DNA from: Albidovulum marisflavi
Lineage (GTDB): Bacteria > Pseudomonadota > Alphaproteobacteria > Rhodobacterales > Rhodobacteraceae
Assembly: GCF_025751435.1 (NCBI RefSeq)
Contig: NZ_JAOWKY010000006.1
Coordinates: 181,259 to 245,258, forward strand
Reading direction: 5' to 3'
Length of the DNA: 64,000 nucleotides
The notes beneath the pieces were generated by a model. That model worked only from the letters and a program-made list of their open reading frames with translations. It had not been told where the DNA came from and made no database searches. The first letter of the stretch is position 1, and the number at the start of each line of letters is the position of its first letter. The position numbers and the translations under genes were made by a program. Shown here piece by piece: positions 19,731 to 29,927 of this stretch.

Positions 19731-20801
19731 ATGGCAGCAGCGACCCTTTTCGACATGAACGACAAACGCAGTGCGGACAAGCAGAAGGCGCTCGATTCGG
19801 CGCTGGCCCAGATCGAGCGCCAGTTCGGCAAGGGCTCGATCATGAAGCTGGGCGCCGACAACCCGGTGATGGAGATCGAGGCGACCTCAACGGGTTCCCT
19901 CGGGCTCGACATCGCGTTGGGGATCGGCGGCCTGCCGAAAGGTCGTGTCATCGAAATTTATGGCCCCGAAAGCTCGGGCAAGACGACGCTGACGCTTCAC
20001 GTCGTCGCCGAGGAGCAGAAGAAGGGCGGCGTCTGCGCCTTTGTCGATGCCGAACATGCGCTTGACCCGCAGTACGCCAAGAAGCTGGGCGTCAATCTGG
20101 ATGAGCTTCTGATCTCCCAGCCCGACACAGGCGAGCAGGCGCTTGAGATCGTGGATACGCTCGTACGTTCCGGCGCGGTCAGCCTTGTCGTCGTTGACTC
20201 TGTAGCGGCGCTTACGCCGAAGGCCGAGATCGAGGGCGATATGGGCGACGCCACCGTCGGCGCCCAGGCGCGACTGATGAGCCAGGCAATGCGCAAGCTC
20301 ACCGCCTCGATCAGCCGATCGAACTGCATGGTGATCTTCATCAACCAGATCCGGATGAAGATTGGCGTGATGTTCGGCAACCCGGAAACCACGACGGGCG
20401 GCAACGCGCTGAAGTTCTATGCCTCCGTCCGGCTCGACATCCGCCGCATCGGTTCGATCAAGGACCGGGATGAGGTCGTCGGCAACTCGACCCGAGTGAA
20501 GGTTGTCAAGAACAAGGTGGCGCCGCCATTCAAGCAGGTTGAGTTTGACATCATGTACGGCGAGGGCATTTCGAAGACGGGCGAGTTGATCGACCTGGGC
20601 GTCAAGGCCGGAGTCGTCGAAAAATCGGGCGCCTGGTACTCTTACGGAGACGAGCGCATCGGGCAGGGTCGGGAAAACGCCAAGCAGTTCCTGCGTGAAA
20701 ATTCCGATGTCGCCCTCTCGATCGAGGACAAGATCCGCGCGAGCCACGGGTTGGATTTCGGGGCCTCGGAAGACGGCGGCGAGGACGTCATGGAGGCCTG
20801 A
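19731..20801 (+). CDS. recA: Recombinase RecA
   Basis: This 356-residue protein carries out strand exchange in recombination and activates LexA self-cleavage. The Walker A motif GPESSGKTT is at 79-87, Walker B is [18 protein letters not shown], and the L1/L2 DNA-binding loops are [12 protein letters not shown] and [26 protein letters not shown]. The C-terminal tail is acidic ([12 protein letters not shown]), as usual. The start gives [11 protein letters not shown] with AAGGAAG upstream; the longer frame would run through the LexA boxes and is rejected. It is followed by a strong terminator. Confidence 0.98.
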   Translation: MAAATLFDMNDKRSADKQKALDSALAQIERQFGKGSIMKLGADNPVMEIEATSTGSLGLDIALGIGGLPKGRVIEIYGPESSGKTTLTLHVVAEEQKKGGVCAFVDAEHALDPQYAKKLGVNLDELLISQPDTGEQALEIVDTLVRSGAVSLVVVDSVAALTPKAEIEGDMGDATVGAQARLMSQAMRKLTASISRSNCMVIFINQIRMKIGVMFGNPETTTGGNALKFYASVRLDIRRIGSIKDRDEVVGNSTRVKVVKNKVAPPFKQVEFDIMYGEGISKTGELIDLGVKAGVVEKSGAWYSYGDERIGQGRENAKQFLRENSDVALSIEDKIRASHGLDFGASEDGGEDVMEA

Positions 20802-20843
20802 CGGGCCTGCGACACCTCCGACGGATATGGTAACCTGTGATGC

Positions 20844-20868
20844 GGCCGCCCGATCGGGCGGCCTTTTT
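20844..20868 (+). terminator. Terminator of recA
   Basis: A perfect 20-base palindrome, GGCCGCCCGATCGGGCGGCC, is followed directly by TTTTTC, 42 bases after the recA stop. It resembles the DUF1127 terminator (same GATC apex, GGCC ends). Confidence 0.9.
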
Positions 20869-20884
20869 CGCTGGAGGAGTTGCC

Positions 20885-21246
20885 GTGCATGTCATCGAGA
20901 GGGGCGCCGCCACCGTCGAAGCCTACGTCAAGGGGATGGTGCGCGGAGACCGAGCTTTGCTGAAGGGCGCGTTTCATCCCGACGCAAGTTCGGTCGGTCA
21001 TTGCGACGGAGCGCTTGCGTAGTTGGGGTGCCCGGATTCGTCGAATCCTGCGACAGTTCCGCGGCTCCCGCCGGTTCCGAGAGTCCGTCCTGGACCATCG
21101 AGGAGATATCGCTTGCCGGAGATACGGCATGTGCTCGCGTCGTGAACCAACGGGCTGGCGAAAGTTTTCGGGACAGCCTGACGCTGCTTCACCATGACGG
21201 AAAGTGGCGGATCGTTGCAAGGGTGTTCTACCATCTGGGGGAGTGA
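20885..21246 (+). pseudogene. NTF2-like (nuclear transport factor 2 family) gene with frameshift
   Basis: The first part reads MHVIERGAATVEAYVKGM, then GDRALLKGAFHPDASSVGH, and meets TAG at 21020. The second part, in the next frame, reads ESCDSSAAPAGSESPSWTIEEISLAGD, then LTLLHHDGKWRIVARVFYHL and ends at 21246. Together they make a normal small NTF2/SnoaL-like domain of about 115 residues, so the gene is broken by a 1-base change near 21005-21025 (or is misread there). A GTG start has GGAGGA 7 bases upstream and sits just after the recA terminator. If intact, it would be a ligand-binding or hydrolase-like fold of unknown substrate. Confidence 0.8.
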
Positions 21247-21417
21247 GCCCTGAGGAGGCCGGACACGATCGCCACCTGTGAAACAGGGTGATACGCTGAC
21301 CTTCGCCGGCGCGGCAGGAGTGAGGCGACTTCGAAACCCTTGCTGGACAGGGTCGCGAGGCGGGGCTAAAGGTTGCGGGCCAATTTTCCTTCGAAAGACC
21401 CCGGGAGCCGCCTGCAC

Positions 21418-24081
21418 ATGGCCAGCCTGAACGACATCCGCTCGACCTTCCTCGACTTCTTCCGGCGCAATGACCATCGGATCGTGGCGAGCTCCCCGCT
21501 TGTTCCGCGCAACGACCCCACGCTGATGTTCACGAACTCTGGCATGGTGCAGTTCAAGAACCTTTTCACCGGGGTCGAGACGCGCGATTACAACCGCGCG
21601 TCGACGGCGCAGAAATGTGTCCGCGCGGGTGGCAAACACAACGACCTGGACAATGTAGGATACACCGCGCGTCACCACACCTTCTTTGAAATGCTGGGGA
21701 ATTTTTCTTTCGGCGACTATTTCAAGGAACAGGCGATTCCCTATGCCTGGGATCTGCTGACCAAGGACTTCGGTCTGAACAAGGACAAGCTTCTGGTCAC
21801 GGTCTACCATACCGACGATGAGGCCGCGAACATCTGGAAGAAGGTCGCAGGGCTGACGGATGACCGGATCATCCGCATTCCGACCAACGACAACTTCTGG
21901 ATGATGGGACCGACCGGCCCCTGTGGTCCGTGCACCGAGATCTTCTATGATCATGGCGACCACATCTGGGGCGGCCCTCCGGGTTCCGCGGAAGAGGACG
22001 GGGACCGGTTCATCGAGATCTGGAACCTGGTCTTCATGCAGTTTGAGCAGTTCGAGGACGGCAGCCGCCGCGACCTTGAAAATCAGTCGATCGACACCGG
22101 CATGGGGCTGGAACGGATCGGCGCCCTTCTGCAGGGCAAGCATGACAACTACGACACCGACCTGATGCGCAGCCTGATCGAGGCGTCGGCGCATGCGACT
22201 TCGACCGACCCGGACGGCAAAGGCAAGATCCATCATCGCGTGATCGCGGACCACCTCCGCTCGACCTCGTTCCTTATCGCGGATGGCGTCATGCCGTCGA
22301 ACGAAGGGCGCGGCTACGTGCTGCGGCGGATCATGCGCCGCGCCATGCGCCACGCACACCTGCTTGGTGCCCAGGATCCGCTGATGCACCGGCTGGTTCC
22401 CGCACTGGTCCGACAGATGGGCACGGCCTACCCGGAGCTTCAGCGCGCGCAGGCGTTGATCGAGGAAACGCTCAAGCTTGAGGAGACACGGTTCAAGCAA
22501 ACGCTGGACCGTGGCCTGCGGCTGCTGGACGACGAGCTTTCAAGGCTCGGTGAAGGCCAGCCGTTACCCGGCGCCGCGGCTTTCAAGCTTTATGACACCT
22601 ACGGTTTCCCCTTGGACCTGACGCAGGATGCCCTGCGCGAGATGGGGCGGACGGTCGATGTCGCAGGCTTCGACCACGCGATGGAGGAGCAGAAGGCCAA
22701 GGCGCGGGCCGCCTGGGCGGGGTCCGGCGAAACCAGGGATGCCGCGATCTGGTTCGACCTGGCGGAAAAGCACGGGCCGACCGAGTTCCTGGGCTACGAT
22801 ACCGAAACCGCCGAGGGCCAGATCGTAGCACTTGTGGCTGATGGCAAGGAAACCGGCGCCGCCGCATCCGGGGCCAAGATCCAGATCGTGGTCAACCAGA
22901 CGCCGTTTTACGCCGAAAGTGGCGGTCAGGTCGGCGACACCGGTCTGATCCGCACCGAAACGGGCATGGCGACCGTCACCGACACCAGGAAGTCGGCCGG
23001 GGTCTTCATCCACATCGCCGAAGTGTCCGAGGGCGAGATCGCGCGCGGCCAGCCTGCGAAACTTGAGGTCAGCCATGGTCGTCGGGCCGCGATCCGCTCG
23101 AACCACTCAGCCACCCACCTTCTGCACGAGGCGCTGCGGCGTTCGCTTGGCGATCACGTCGCGCAGCGCGGCTCTCTGAACGCCGAGGATCGCCTGCGGT
23201 TCGATTTCAGCCATTCCAAGGCGCTCAGCTCTCAGGAGTTGTCCGGGGTGGAGGAAGAGGTCAACAACTTCATCCGCCAGAACACGCCGGTGGAAACGCG
23301 GATCATGACGCCCGACGACGCCCGCGGGCTGGGGGCGCAAGCTCTGTTCGGCGAAAAGTATGGTGACGAGGTCCGAGTGGTCTCCATGGGCCGCTTGTCC
23401 GGTTCGGGCAAGGGACAGGAAGGCGACGTCTACTCGCTTGAGCTTTGCGGCGGTACGCATGTGCGGCGCACGGGAGACATCGGTGCCTTTGTCCTGCTCG
23501 GCGACAGCGCATCGTCGGCTGGGGTGCGCAGGATTGAGGCGCTTACGGGACAGGCGGCGCTTGACTTCCTGCGTGCCCAGGACACGCGGCTTGGCGAGAC
23601 GGCGCTTGCGTTGAAGGCGCAGGCTGCCGATGTTCCGGCTCGGGTCCGGGCATTGCTGGATGAACGCAAGGCGCTTCAGAACGAGGTCGCCCAGCTGCGT
23701 CGCGAACTGGCGATGGGCGGTGGCGCATCGGGCGGACCGGAGATCAAGGAAATCAACGGCGTAAAGTTCATTCCTCAGGTGGTCTCCGGCGTTTCGGGCA
23801 AGGATCTTCCCGCGCTCGTCGACGAGCTGAAGGCGCGCGTGGGCTCGGGTGCCGTCCTGGTCGTCGCCGATACCGGTGGCAAGGCTGCGGTCGCGGCGGG
23901 CGTGACTGAGGATCTGACCGCGCGGCTATCCGCGGTCGAGATCGTCAAGGCCGCGGCAGAGGCGCTTGGTGGAAAGGGCGGCGGCGGGCGGCCTGACATG
24001 GCCCAGGCGGGCGGCGCGGATGTGTCGAAGGCTGGGGAAGCCGTGAAGGCGGCGGAAGCGGTGATCGGAGTGTCAAGATGA
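21418..24081 (+). CDS. alaS: Alanine--tRNA ligase
   Basis: This 887-residue cytoplasmic enzyme charges tRNA-Ala. Its domains, in order, are the class II catalytic core ([15 protein letters not shown], motif 2-like [23 protein letters not shown]), the tRNA-recognition helices, the editing domain with zinc ligands in [12 protein letters not shown] and [14 protein letters not shown], and the C-Ala domain ending in [13 protein letters not shown]. The length is normal. I started at the ATG before ASLND, with a GGGAG site; an ATG 15 codons earlier lacks one. The stop overlaps the DUF1330 start (ATGA), so those two are coupled. Confidence 0.98.
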   Translation: MASLNDIRSTFLDFFRRNDHRIVASSPLVPRNDPTLMFTNSGMVQFKNLFTGVETRDYNRASTAQKCVRAGGKHNDLDNVGYTARHHTFFEMLGNFSFGDYFKEQAIPYAWDLLTKDFGLNKDKLLVTVYHTDDEAANIWKKVAGLTDDRIIRIPTNDNFWMMGPTGPCGPCTEIFYDHGDHIWGGPPGSAEEDGDRFIEIWNLVFMQFEQFEDGSRRDLENQSIDTGMGLERIGALLQGKHDNYDTDLMRSLIEASAHATSTDPDGKGKIHHRVIADHLRSTSFLIADGVMPSNEGRGYVLRRIMRRAMRHAHLLGAQDPLMHRLVPALVRQMGTAYPELQRAQALIEETLKLEETRFKQTLDRGLRLLDDELSRLGEGQPLPGAAAFKLYDTYGFPLDLTQDALREMGRTVDVAGFDHAMEEQKAKARAAWAGSGETRDAAIWFDLAEKHGPTEFLGYDTETAEGQIVALVADGKETGAAASGAKIQIVVNQTPFYAESGGQVGDTGLIRTETGMATVTDTRKSAGVFIHIAEVSEGEIARGQPAKLEVSHGRRAAIRSNHSATHLLHEALRRSLGDHVAQRGSLNAEDRLRFDFSHSKALSSQELSGVEEEVNNFIRQNTPVETRIMTPDDARGLGAQALFGEKYGDEVRVVSMGRLSGSGKGQEGDVYSLELCGGTHVRRTGDIGAFVLLGDSASSAGVRRIEALTGQAALDFLRAQDTRLGETALALKAQAADVPARVRALLDERKALQNEVAQLRRELAMGGGASGGPEIKEINGVKFIPQVVSGVSGKDLPALVDELKARVGSGAVLVVADTGGKAAVAAGVTEDLTARLSAVEIVKAAAEALGGKGGGGRPDMAQAGGADVSKAGEAVKAAEAVIGVSR

Positions 24082-24374
24082 CCGAGACGAAGAGCGCGCT
24101 GTGGATCGCCCATGTTAAGGTTCTGGACGCAGAGCGGTACGGCAAGTACGCGGCGCTGGCAGGGCCCGCGATCGCAAAGCACGGCGGAACCTTCCTTGCG
24201 CGGGGCGGCCGTTATGTCCAGCTTGAAGGAAACGACCGGCCGCGCAACGTGGTCGCGCGTTTCCCGTCGCTTGACGCAGCCGTCGCGTGTTACCACAGCC
24301 CCGAATATCAAGAGGCCCTCTCACATGCCAAGGGCGCGTCTGAACGCGACCTCATGGTGGTCGAGGAAGGCTGA
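24078..24374 (+). CDS. DUF1330 protein
   Basis: This 98-residue small alpha/beta protein of the dimeric ferredoxin-like (DUF1330) fold is recognised from [61 protein letters not shown] and the C-terminal DLMVVEEG. The family has no established reaction; members resemble antibiotic monooxygenase and EthD folds. Its ATG overlaps the alaS stop by 4 bases, so it is made by translational coupling with alaS. No cofactor motif is seen. Confidence 0.9.
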   Translation: MTETKSALWIAHVKVLDAERYGKYAALAGPAIAKHGGTFLARGGRYVQLEGNDRPRNVVARFPSLDAAVACYHSPEYQEALSHAKGASERDLMVVEEG

Positions 24375-24427
24375 ACGAGGCAGGGCATCGGGAATGATCG
24401 CAGACCCACGGGCCGAGGTTTAGCGCC

Positions 24428-25207
24428 ATGTGCCGCTGGGCTGCCTACACGGGCGAACCGATCCTGCTTGAAGAGGTCGTCTGCCGGCCCGGGCATTCGT
24501 TGATCGAACAAAGCCACGGCGCGACGCAGAGCAAGACGGCGATCAACGCAGATGGCTTCGGCATCGCCTGGTATGGCGAGCGTCCCGAACCGGGACTGTT
24601 TCGCGACATTCTGCCGGCATGGTCCGATCCCAACCTCAGGTCCATCACCGCGCAGGTTAGATCGCGAATGTTCCTGGCGCATGTGCGTGCATCCACCGGC
24701 ACCGCGACCAGCCGAAACAACTGCCACCCCTTCGCCGTTGGGCGATGGTCGTTCATGCACAATGGACAGATCGGCGGCTTCGAACAGCTTCGCCGGGAGG
24801 TCGACATGATGATCCCCGACGGGCTTTATCCGCATCGCAAGGGCGCAACCGACAGCGAGGCCCTGTTCCTTGTCGCGCTGAGCGAGGGTCTTGATGAGGA
24901 CCCGAAAGGCGCGCTTGAACGGGCCGTCGGCCGGATGGAGCGGCTGTCACGCGAACGAGGCGCCGCGCCGCACATCCGGCTTTCGGCGGCCTTCAGCGAT
25001 GGCCGGACACTCTATGCCTGCCGCTACGCGACGGATGAATTCGCGCCGACCCTTTATCATCGCTGGTCGGACCGTTTCGGGGGCCGCGCCGTGGTGTCCG
25101 AGCCGCTCGAACTGGGCCAGTGCTGGGACGAGGTCGCGCCCGGCAGCTTCTGCACCTTTGATCAGAAGAGTGTTCAGACCTTGCCCTTCAATCCCGTCGC
25201 ACACTGA
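24428..25207 (+). CDS. Class II glutamine amidotransferase (YafJ-like)
   Basis: This 259-residue protein starts MCRWAAYTGEPI, so Cys2 becomes the N-terminal nucleophile after methionine removal. NADGFGIAWYG, FLAHVRASTGTATSRNNCHPF and FMHNGQIGGF are the glutamine-binding and oxyanion segments of class II GATases, and ATDSEALF completes the pocket. No second synthase domain is present, so it is a stand-alone hydrolase like YafJ, with an unknown amide substrate. It lies 53 bases after the DUF1330 gene and probably belongs to the alaS transcript. Confidence 0.9.
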   Translation: MCRWAAYTGEPILLEEVVCRPGHSLIEQSHGATQSKTAINADGFGIAWYGERPEPGLFRDILPAWSDPNLRSITAQVRSRMFLAHVRASTGTATSRNNCHPFAVGRWSFMHNGQIGGFEQLRREVDMMIPDGLYPHRKGATDSEALFLVALSEGLDEDPKGALERAVGRMERLSRERGAAPHIRLSAAFSDGRTLYACRYATDEFAPTLYHRWSDRFGGRAVVSEPLELGQCWDEVAPGSFCTFDQKSVQTLPFNPVAH

Positions 25208-25263
25208 AACCGGGGACGGGGGCGCCAAAGCGGCATTCCCGTTTCAGATGACGTTGGCGCGGA

Positions 25264-25293
25264 AAGAAGAACGGGGGCCCGCTAGGCCCCCGT
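25264..25293 (-). terminator. Terminator of typA
   Basis: A 9-bp stem (ACGGGGGCC / GGCCCCCGT) with a 5-base loop lies 8 bases beyond the typA stop and runs on the minus strand into TCTTCTT. It lies between convergent genes and may also stop the amidotransferase transcript. Confidence 0.7.
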
Positions 25294-25301
25294 GTTGATT
25301 G

Positions 25302-27119
25302 TCACGCCACCTTGGCCTGCCGCTTGCGCTCATGCGGATCAAGGAAGCGCTTGCGAAGGCGCACGATCTTCGGCGTGACCTCCACCAGTTCGTCGTCCTG
25401 GACATAGGCAATGGCCTGTTCCAGGCTCAACCGCACCGGGGGCGTCAGGCGCACCGCCTCGTCCGTCCCCGAGGCGCGGACGTTGGTCAGCTTCTTGCCC
25501 TTCAGCGGGTTGACCTCAAGGTCGTTGTCGCGGCTATGCTCGCCGATGATCATGCCCTCGTAGATCTGTTCCTGCGCGCCGATGAAGAGCCGCCCGCGCT
25601 CTTCGAGGTTCCACAGCGCATAGGCGACCGAAACCCCGTTTTCCATCGAGATCAGGACGCCTTCGCGGCGGCCCTGGATCTGACCCTTGTAGGGGGCCCA
25701 GCCGTGGAAGATGCGGTTCAGGACGCCGGTGCCGCGCGTGTCGGTCAGGAACTGGCCGTGGTAGCCGATCAGCCCGCGCGAGGGCACATGCGCGACGATC
25801 CGGGTCTTGCCCGCGCCAGCCGGGCGCATCTCGACCAGGTCGCCCTTGCGCTCGCCGGTCAGCTTGTCGATCACGGCGCCGGTGTATTCGTCATCGACGT
25901 CGATGATGGCTTCCTCGATCGGCTCCAGCCGTTCGCCGTTCTCCTCGCGCATGATGACGCGGGGGCGGGAGATCGAAAGCTCGAACCCTTCGCGACGCAT
26001 GTTTTCGATAAGCACACCCATCTGAAGTTCGCCACGGCCGGACACAATGAAGGCCTCGCCGCCCGGCGTATCCTCGACGCGGATGGCGACGTTCATCTCG
26101 GCTTCCTTCATCAGCCGTTCGCGGATGACGCGCGACTGCACCTTGTTGCCGTCCTTGCCGGCCAGCGGGCTGTCATTGATCCCGAAGGTGACGGAGATGG
26201 TCGGCGGATCGATCGGCTGGGCGGGAAGTGCCGCGTCAACCTCGGTCGCGCAGAGCGTGTCGGCGACGGTCGCCTTGGTCATGCCGGCCAGCGTCACGAT
26301 GTCACCGGCCTGCGCCTCGTCCACGGCCTGCTGGGCAAGGCCCCGGAACGCCAGGATCTTGGTCACGCGGAACTGCTCGATCCGCTCGTTCGTGCGCGAC
26401 AGCGCCTTCAGCGTCTCGCCGACCTTGAGCGTGCCGCTTTCGACGCGGCCGGTCAGGATGCGGCCGATGAACGGGTCGGCCGAAAGGGTCGTCGCCAGCA
26501 TCCGGAACGGTTCGTCCGTGCGCGCGATCTGCGCCGGTGCGGGCACGTGGCGCACCACCATGTCGAACAGCGCCGAAAGGTCCTTGCGCGGCCCTTCAAG
26601 ACTGTCGTCGGCCCAGCCTGCGCGGCCCGAGGCGTAGAGGTGGGGAAAGTCCAGTTGCTGATCATCCGCGCCGAGGTTGGCAAAGAGGTCGAACACCTCG
26701 TTCAGCGCGCGGTCGGGTTCGGCATCGGGCTTGTCCACCTTGTTCAGAACGACGATGGGCCGGAGCCCCAGCGCCAGCGCCTTGGAGGTCACGAATTTCG
26801 TCTGCGGCATCGGCCCTTCGGCCGCGTCCACCAAGAGGACGACGCCATCGACCATGTTCAGGATCCGCTCGACCTCGCCGCCGAAGTCGGCGTGGCCGGG
26901 CGTGTCGACGATGTTGATCCGGGTGCCCTTCCATTCGACCGAGGTGCACTTTGCCAGGATCGTGATCCCGCGTTCGCGTTCGATGTCGTTGGAATCCATG
27001 GCGCGTTCGGCCACGGCCTGGTTTTCCCGGAATGCACCGGACTGCTTGAGAAGCTCGTCGACAAGCGTCGTCTTGCCGTGGTCGACGTGCGCGATGATCG
27101 CGATATTGCGGAGGTCCAT
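25302..27119 (-). CDS. typA: Translational GTPase TypA/BipA
   Basis: This 605-residue EF-G-like GTPase helps 50S assembly and translation under stress. G1 is [10 protein letters not shown]3 is [11 protein letters not shown]4 is LNKVDKPD, and the switch segment ERERGITI is typical. Domains II/III and the BipA-specific C-terminal domain ([33 protein letters not shown]) follow. I took the ATG giving MDLRNIAI with an AAGGCAG site. A longer frame upstream is open but has no start signal. A terminator lies 8 bases past its stop. Confidence 0.97.
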   Translation of the reverse strand: MDLRNIAIIAHVDHGKTTLVDELLKQSGAFRENQAVAERAMDSNDIERERGITILAKCTSVEWKGTRINIVDTPGHADFGGEVERILNMVDGVVLLVDAAEGPMPQTKFVTSKALALGLRPIVVLNKVDKPDAEPDRALNEVFDLFANLGADDQQLDFPHLYASGRAGWADDSLEGPRKDLSALFDMVVRHVPAPAQIARTDEPFRMLATTLSADPFIGRILTGRVESGTLKVGETLKALSRTNERIEQFRVTKILAFRGLAQQAVDEAQAGDIVTLAGMTKATVADTLCATEVDAALPAQPIDPPTISVTFGINDSPLAGKDGNKVQSRVIRERLMKEAEMNVAIRVEDTPGGEAFIVSGRGELQMGVLIENMRREGFELSISRPRVIMREENGERLEPIEEAIIDVDDEYTGAVIDKLTGERKGDLVEMRPAGAGKTRIVAHVPSRGLIGYHGQFLTDTRGTGVLNRIFHGWAPYKGQIQGRREGVLISMENGVSVAYALWNLEERGRLFIGAQEQIYEGMIIGEHSRDNDLEVNPLKGKKLTNVRASGTDEAVRLTPPVRLSLEQAIAYVQDDELVEVTPKIVRLRKRFLDPHERKRQAKVA

Positions 27120-27208
27120 AAGTCTGCCTTGATCCTGAGGTTGGCGCCCGGATAGAGGAAATCCCGGCCGAAGGCTAGGGCCTTGGGCAAAAAGCAGGGT
27201 TGCATCGA

Positions 27209-27865
27209 TCAACCGAGTGGTTGGCCGATCTCTCGCAGCAGCTTCATTCGGATCGCCTGGGGATAGTCCGAAAACCCGCGTGCGGTCACTACGAACCCGC
27301 CGGGACTGATCACGAAGCTCCTGTAATAGACGGTGATCGACAGGCCAATGCTTTCGATCGCGATGGCGTTGATCTCGATCCCCGCCTTCAGGGCCCTTGC
27401 GCGATGGGGTTCAAGCGGGCGCCCCGCGTTCTGGGCTCCGTCGCCAGAGATGTCGATGACATGCCGCCTGCAGTCGGCCACCGATGCGAATTGTTCGGCT
27501 GCGAACCCGATGGCTTCGCCCACCGCCGTATCGGCGCCCGAAAACGCGCGGGGCAGGGTGCGTATTTCGTCTGCCAGCGCCCGCGCATCGGCCACGCCTT
27601 CGATATTGCGCCAGCCCAGCGACAGCGCCTGCATGCCGCCGGCGGACCATTGGACCATCGCGACCCGCGCCCGCGACAGCACCAGGGCGTCTACCACGGC
27701 CGGATCGCTCAGGGCGTCGGCGGTGCCGTCGATCTGGATGCGGTATTCGCCCGCGTCGATCGACCCGGAAACATCGATCGCCAGCATCAGCGCCACTTCA
27801 CAGGCCCGGGCCGCGGGCGCGGTCAGGATCAGAAGCGACGCGAAGAGAGCACAAGAGGTCGCCAT
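27209..27865 (-). CDS. DUF1194 (VWA-like) secreted protein
   Basis: This 218-residue protein has a probable Sec signal peptide (MATSCALFASLLILTAPAARA, cleavage after ARA). The mature part begins CEVALMLAIDVSGSIDAGEY, with the MIDAS-type DVSGS metal site of von Willebrand factor A folds, and HVIDISGDGAQNAGR supplies another conserved strand and loop. DUF1194 is a periplasmic VWA-like family of unknown function. Two Cys residues (22 and one in ADCRRH) could form a disulfide. The gene stands alone between typA and the SnoaL-like gene, all on the minus strand. Confidence 0.88.
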   Translation of the reverse strand: MATSCALFASLLILTAPAARACEVALMLAIDVSGSIDAGEYRIQIDGTADALSDPAVVDALVLSRARVAMVQWSAGGMQALSLGWRNIEGVADARALADEIRTLPRAFSGADTAVGEAIGFAAEQFASVADCRRHVIDISGDGAQNAGRPLEPHRARALKAGIEINAIAIESIGLSITVYYRSFVISPGGFVVTARGFSDYPQAIRMKLLREIGQPLG

Positions 27866-27906
27866 ACCCGATCATGGCTCTACCGCGCCCGCGCGGCAAG
27901 CGGTTG

Positions 27907-28332
27907 TCAGCCCATCCTTTCGCCCGAGAGCAGCAGCAAGAGCGCGTCTTCCGGCAAAAGCCCCGTCTGAGCGAAGAAGGTAAGGAAGTCGAAGCAGTTG
28001 TAGGCCTCGGTGATCTTGTCGCCCTCGATCCGCATCATCACCTGGCCCGCCGCGCAGATCGGCTGCGTGCCTTCCGCCGCGACGGCATGCACCGATATCT
28101 GCGCCCAAAGCCAGTCCCCCATCTCCATCGTCCGGTCGATGGAGATTTCGAGGTTGCGGACAAGGGCCAGAAGCGCGGGCACGAGCGCCTTGAAGTCCTC
28201 GGGCCCGACCTGCCCGTCGGGCATCAAGCCGTCGGCCCCTGTGCGCGGCGCGAAATAGCGATCGACCGCATCGGGATCGGCTTCGATCCAAACCTGTCGG
28301 TACCAGTTTCGCAGGAACTCGACCTTCGTCAT
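27907..28332 (-). CDS. SnoaL-like / ketosteroid isomerase-like protein
   Basis: This 141-residue cytoplasmic protein has the NTF2-like cone fold: an N-terminal helix with NWYRQVWIEADPDAVDRYFAP, a central strand run (RTMEMGDWLWAQISVHAVA) and the C-terminal helix/strand MMRIEGDKITEAYNCFDFLTFF. SnoaL-type polyketide cyclase-like proteins of this size are common and mostly uncharacterised. No catalytic acid/base set can be assigned with confidence. It lies just downstream of ssrA on the same strand. Confidence 0.82.
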   Translation of the reverse strand: MTKVEFLRNWYRQVWIEADPDAVDRYFAPRTGADGLMPDGQVGPEDFKALVPALLALVRNLEISIDRTMEMGDWLWAQISVHAVAAEGTQPICAAGQVMMRIEGDKITEAYNCFDFLTFFAQTGLLPEDALLLLLSGERMG

Positions 28333-28394
28333 CTTGCGTCTTCCCTTGGCGCGCGTGACCCGAGCCTAGGGTTACAAGGTTGACGGAATGTGAA

Positions 28395-28713
28395 GAGGTG
28401 CAGGCTTCTGTTGCCAGGTGCCTGCGGACCCCGCCTTACGCGGCTAAGCGCAAGGACTTAGTTTCGGCGACCCGAACTGCTTACGCAGCCAGAGCCATTG
28501 CCGGAGCACGGTTGTTGTTGGCAACTGTACATTTCGGACCGATAACGGTGGTACCTCACCGGGACAAAGCAAACCCCTTTAGACGTTCGTCGATCCTATT
28601 TCGGCCCCAGTTTCCCCCAACAAGGGTATTTGGTGGAGCCGCCGGGTACCGCCCCCGGGTCCGATCCGCTTATTACGAGCGCGTTTATGTCCATAGTCCG
28701 GGAGAACCCGAAC
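28395..28713 (-). ncRNA. ssrA: Two-piece (circularly permuted) tmRNA
   Basis: Read on the minus strand, the acceptor piece comes first and ends GGCGGCTCCACCA at 28631. A 22-base intervening loop follows. The coding piece then begins GGGGCCGAAATAGGATCGACG at 28608. The GGGGCCG and CGGCTCC segments pair as a 7-bp acceptor stem with one G-U, as tmRNA requires. The tag reading frame (28472-28513 region) encodes ANNNRAPAMALAA followed by TAA, with the usual hydrophobic ALAA end. This order is the circularly permuted alphaproteobacterial form. tmRNA rescues stalled ribosomes and tags their products for degradation. The 5' and 3' ends of the mature pieces are approximate. Protein-like frames across this region are spurious. 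Confidence 0.92.
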
Positions 28714-28719
28714 GGCCCG

Positions 28720-28748
28720 AATATAGGGCGCGCGCAGGGCCCCTGCAA
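28720..28748 (-). promoter_or_regulatory. Sigma-70-type promoter of ssrA
   Basis: Minus-strand TTGCAG (28743-28748) and TATATT (28720-28725) are separated by exactly 17 bases, a good -35/-10 pair placed 7 bases before the expected acceptor-piece start. Confidence 0.65.
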
Positions 28749-28857
28749 GTCGCAGGTCGCGTGACGACGTATTTCGCAAAATGCAAAACTGCTTTCGCTA
28801 TGCGTTAATTTGGCCCCTTGGGTGCGGCTATACTTCGTGCAGATACGGAGGATTCCC

Positions 28858-29772
28858 ATGCCGCTTTCCATGAACCGAGAGGTCTTCATCACCTGTGCCG
28901 TGACCGGCTCTGGCTCGACGCAGGACCGCAGCCCCCACGTGCCGCGCAGCCCCGAACAGATCGCGAATTCGGCGATCGACGCGGCCAAGGCCGGCGCCGC
29001 CATCGTCCATTGCCACGTGCGCGACCCCGAAACCGGAAAGCCGTCGCGCAAGGTCGAGCTTTACCGCGAAGTGACCGAACGAATCCGCGACGCCAACGTG
29101 GACGTGGTGCTGAACCTGACCGCAGGCATGGGCGGCGACATCGTTTTCGGAGGGGTCGAAAATCCGCTGCCGCCGGTTGCCGGAACCGACATGGTCGGTG
29201 CGACCGAACGGGTGGCGCACGTGGCGGAGTGCCTGCCAGAAATCTGCACGCTCGACTGCGGCACGATGAACTTCGCCGAGGCCGACTACGTCATGACCAA
29301 CACGCCCGGCATGCTGCAGGCGATGGGCCGCATGATGACCGAGCTTGGCGTGAAGCCCGAGATCGAAGCCTTCGATACCGGCCACCTCTGGTATGCCAAG
29401 CAGCTTGTCGAGGATGGCGTGCTGACCAGCCCCGCGCTGGTGCAGCTTTGCATGGGCGTTCCCTGGGGCGCCCCGGACGACCTGAACACCTTCATGGCGA
29501 TGGTCAACAACGTGCCGAAGGACTGGACATTCTCGGCCTTCTCGCTTGGCCGCAACCAGATGGCCTATGTCGCGGCCTCGGTTCTTGCCGGCGGCAACGT
29601 CCGCGTTGGGCTTGAGGACAATCTCTGGCTGGGCAAGGGGCAGCTTGCGACCAACGCCCAGCTTGTCGAACGTGCAGTGACCATTGTGGAAAACCTGGGT
29701 GCCCGCGTGATCAGCCCCGAAGAGGTCCGCGCGAAACTGGGCCTGACGAAACGGGCGCCGAAGGCGCGTTGA
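28858..29772 (+). CDS. BKACE-family beta-keto acid cleavage enzyme (3-dehydrocarnitine cleavage)
   Basis: This 304-residue zinc enzyme of the DUF849/BKACE family condenses a beta-keto acid with acetyl-CoA to give acetoacetate and a new acyl-CoA. Recognition comes from the start NREVFITCAVTGSG, the metal-site AAIVHCHVRDPETGKPS, EAFDTGHLWYAKQL, and the C-terminal VRVGLEDNLWLGKGQLATNAQLV. The gene directly after it is carnitine dehydrogenase/thioesterase, so the likely substrate is 3-dehydrocarnitine, giving betainyl-CoA as in Pseudomonas CdhC. The ATG has CGGAGG 7 bases upstream. Confidence 0.92.
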   Translation: MPLSMNREVFITCAVTGSGSTQDRSPHVPRSPEQIANSAIDAAKAGAAIVHCHVRDPETGKPSRKVELYREVTERIRDANVDVVLNLTAGMGGDIVFGGVENPLPPVAGTDMVGATERVAHVAECLPEICTLDCGTMNFAEADYVMTNTPGMLQAMGRMMTELGVKPEIEAFDTGHLWYAKQLVEDGVLTSPALVQLCMGVPWGAPDDLNTFMAMVNNVPKDWTFSAFSLGRNQMAYVAASVLAGGNVRVGLEDNLWLGKGQLATNAQLVERAVTIVENLGARVISPEEVRAKLGLTKRAPKAR

Positions 29773-29792
29773 CCCAGGCTGCCTGAACTGCT

Positions 29793-29826
29793 CGACGACG
29801 GGGCCTTGATGCAGGCCGCGTCGTCG
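29793..29826 (+). other. Hairpin between BKACE and carnitine dehydrogenase genes
   Basis: Arms CGACGAC and GTCGTCG, with an inner GGCCT/AGGCC pairing, form a hairpin 21 bases after the BKACE stop. There is no U run, so it is more likely an mRNA-end or processing structure than a full terminator. Confidence 0.45.
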
Positions 29827-29927
29827 AACGGATCGACATCGTGATCCGCGCACCGAAGAGGAAAATTTTCTCGGGTCTTTGGAACTCATACGCCCCGTGA
29901 TGGGCGAACCTGGAAAGGACGGCGCAC

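Noticed and set aside
25299..27155. A 618-codon open frame on the plus strand opposite typA
   Set aside because: It is the antisense shadow of a clear translational GTPase; high GC leaves long antisense frames open, and the product is basic-rich with no domain.
28380..28808. Plus-strand open frame across the ssrA region
   Set aside because: The DNA is explained by the permuted tmRNA on the other strand; the protein has no start signal.
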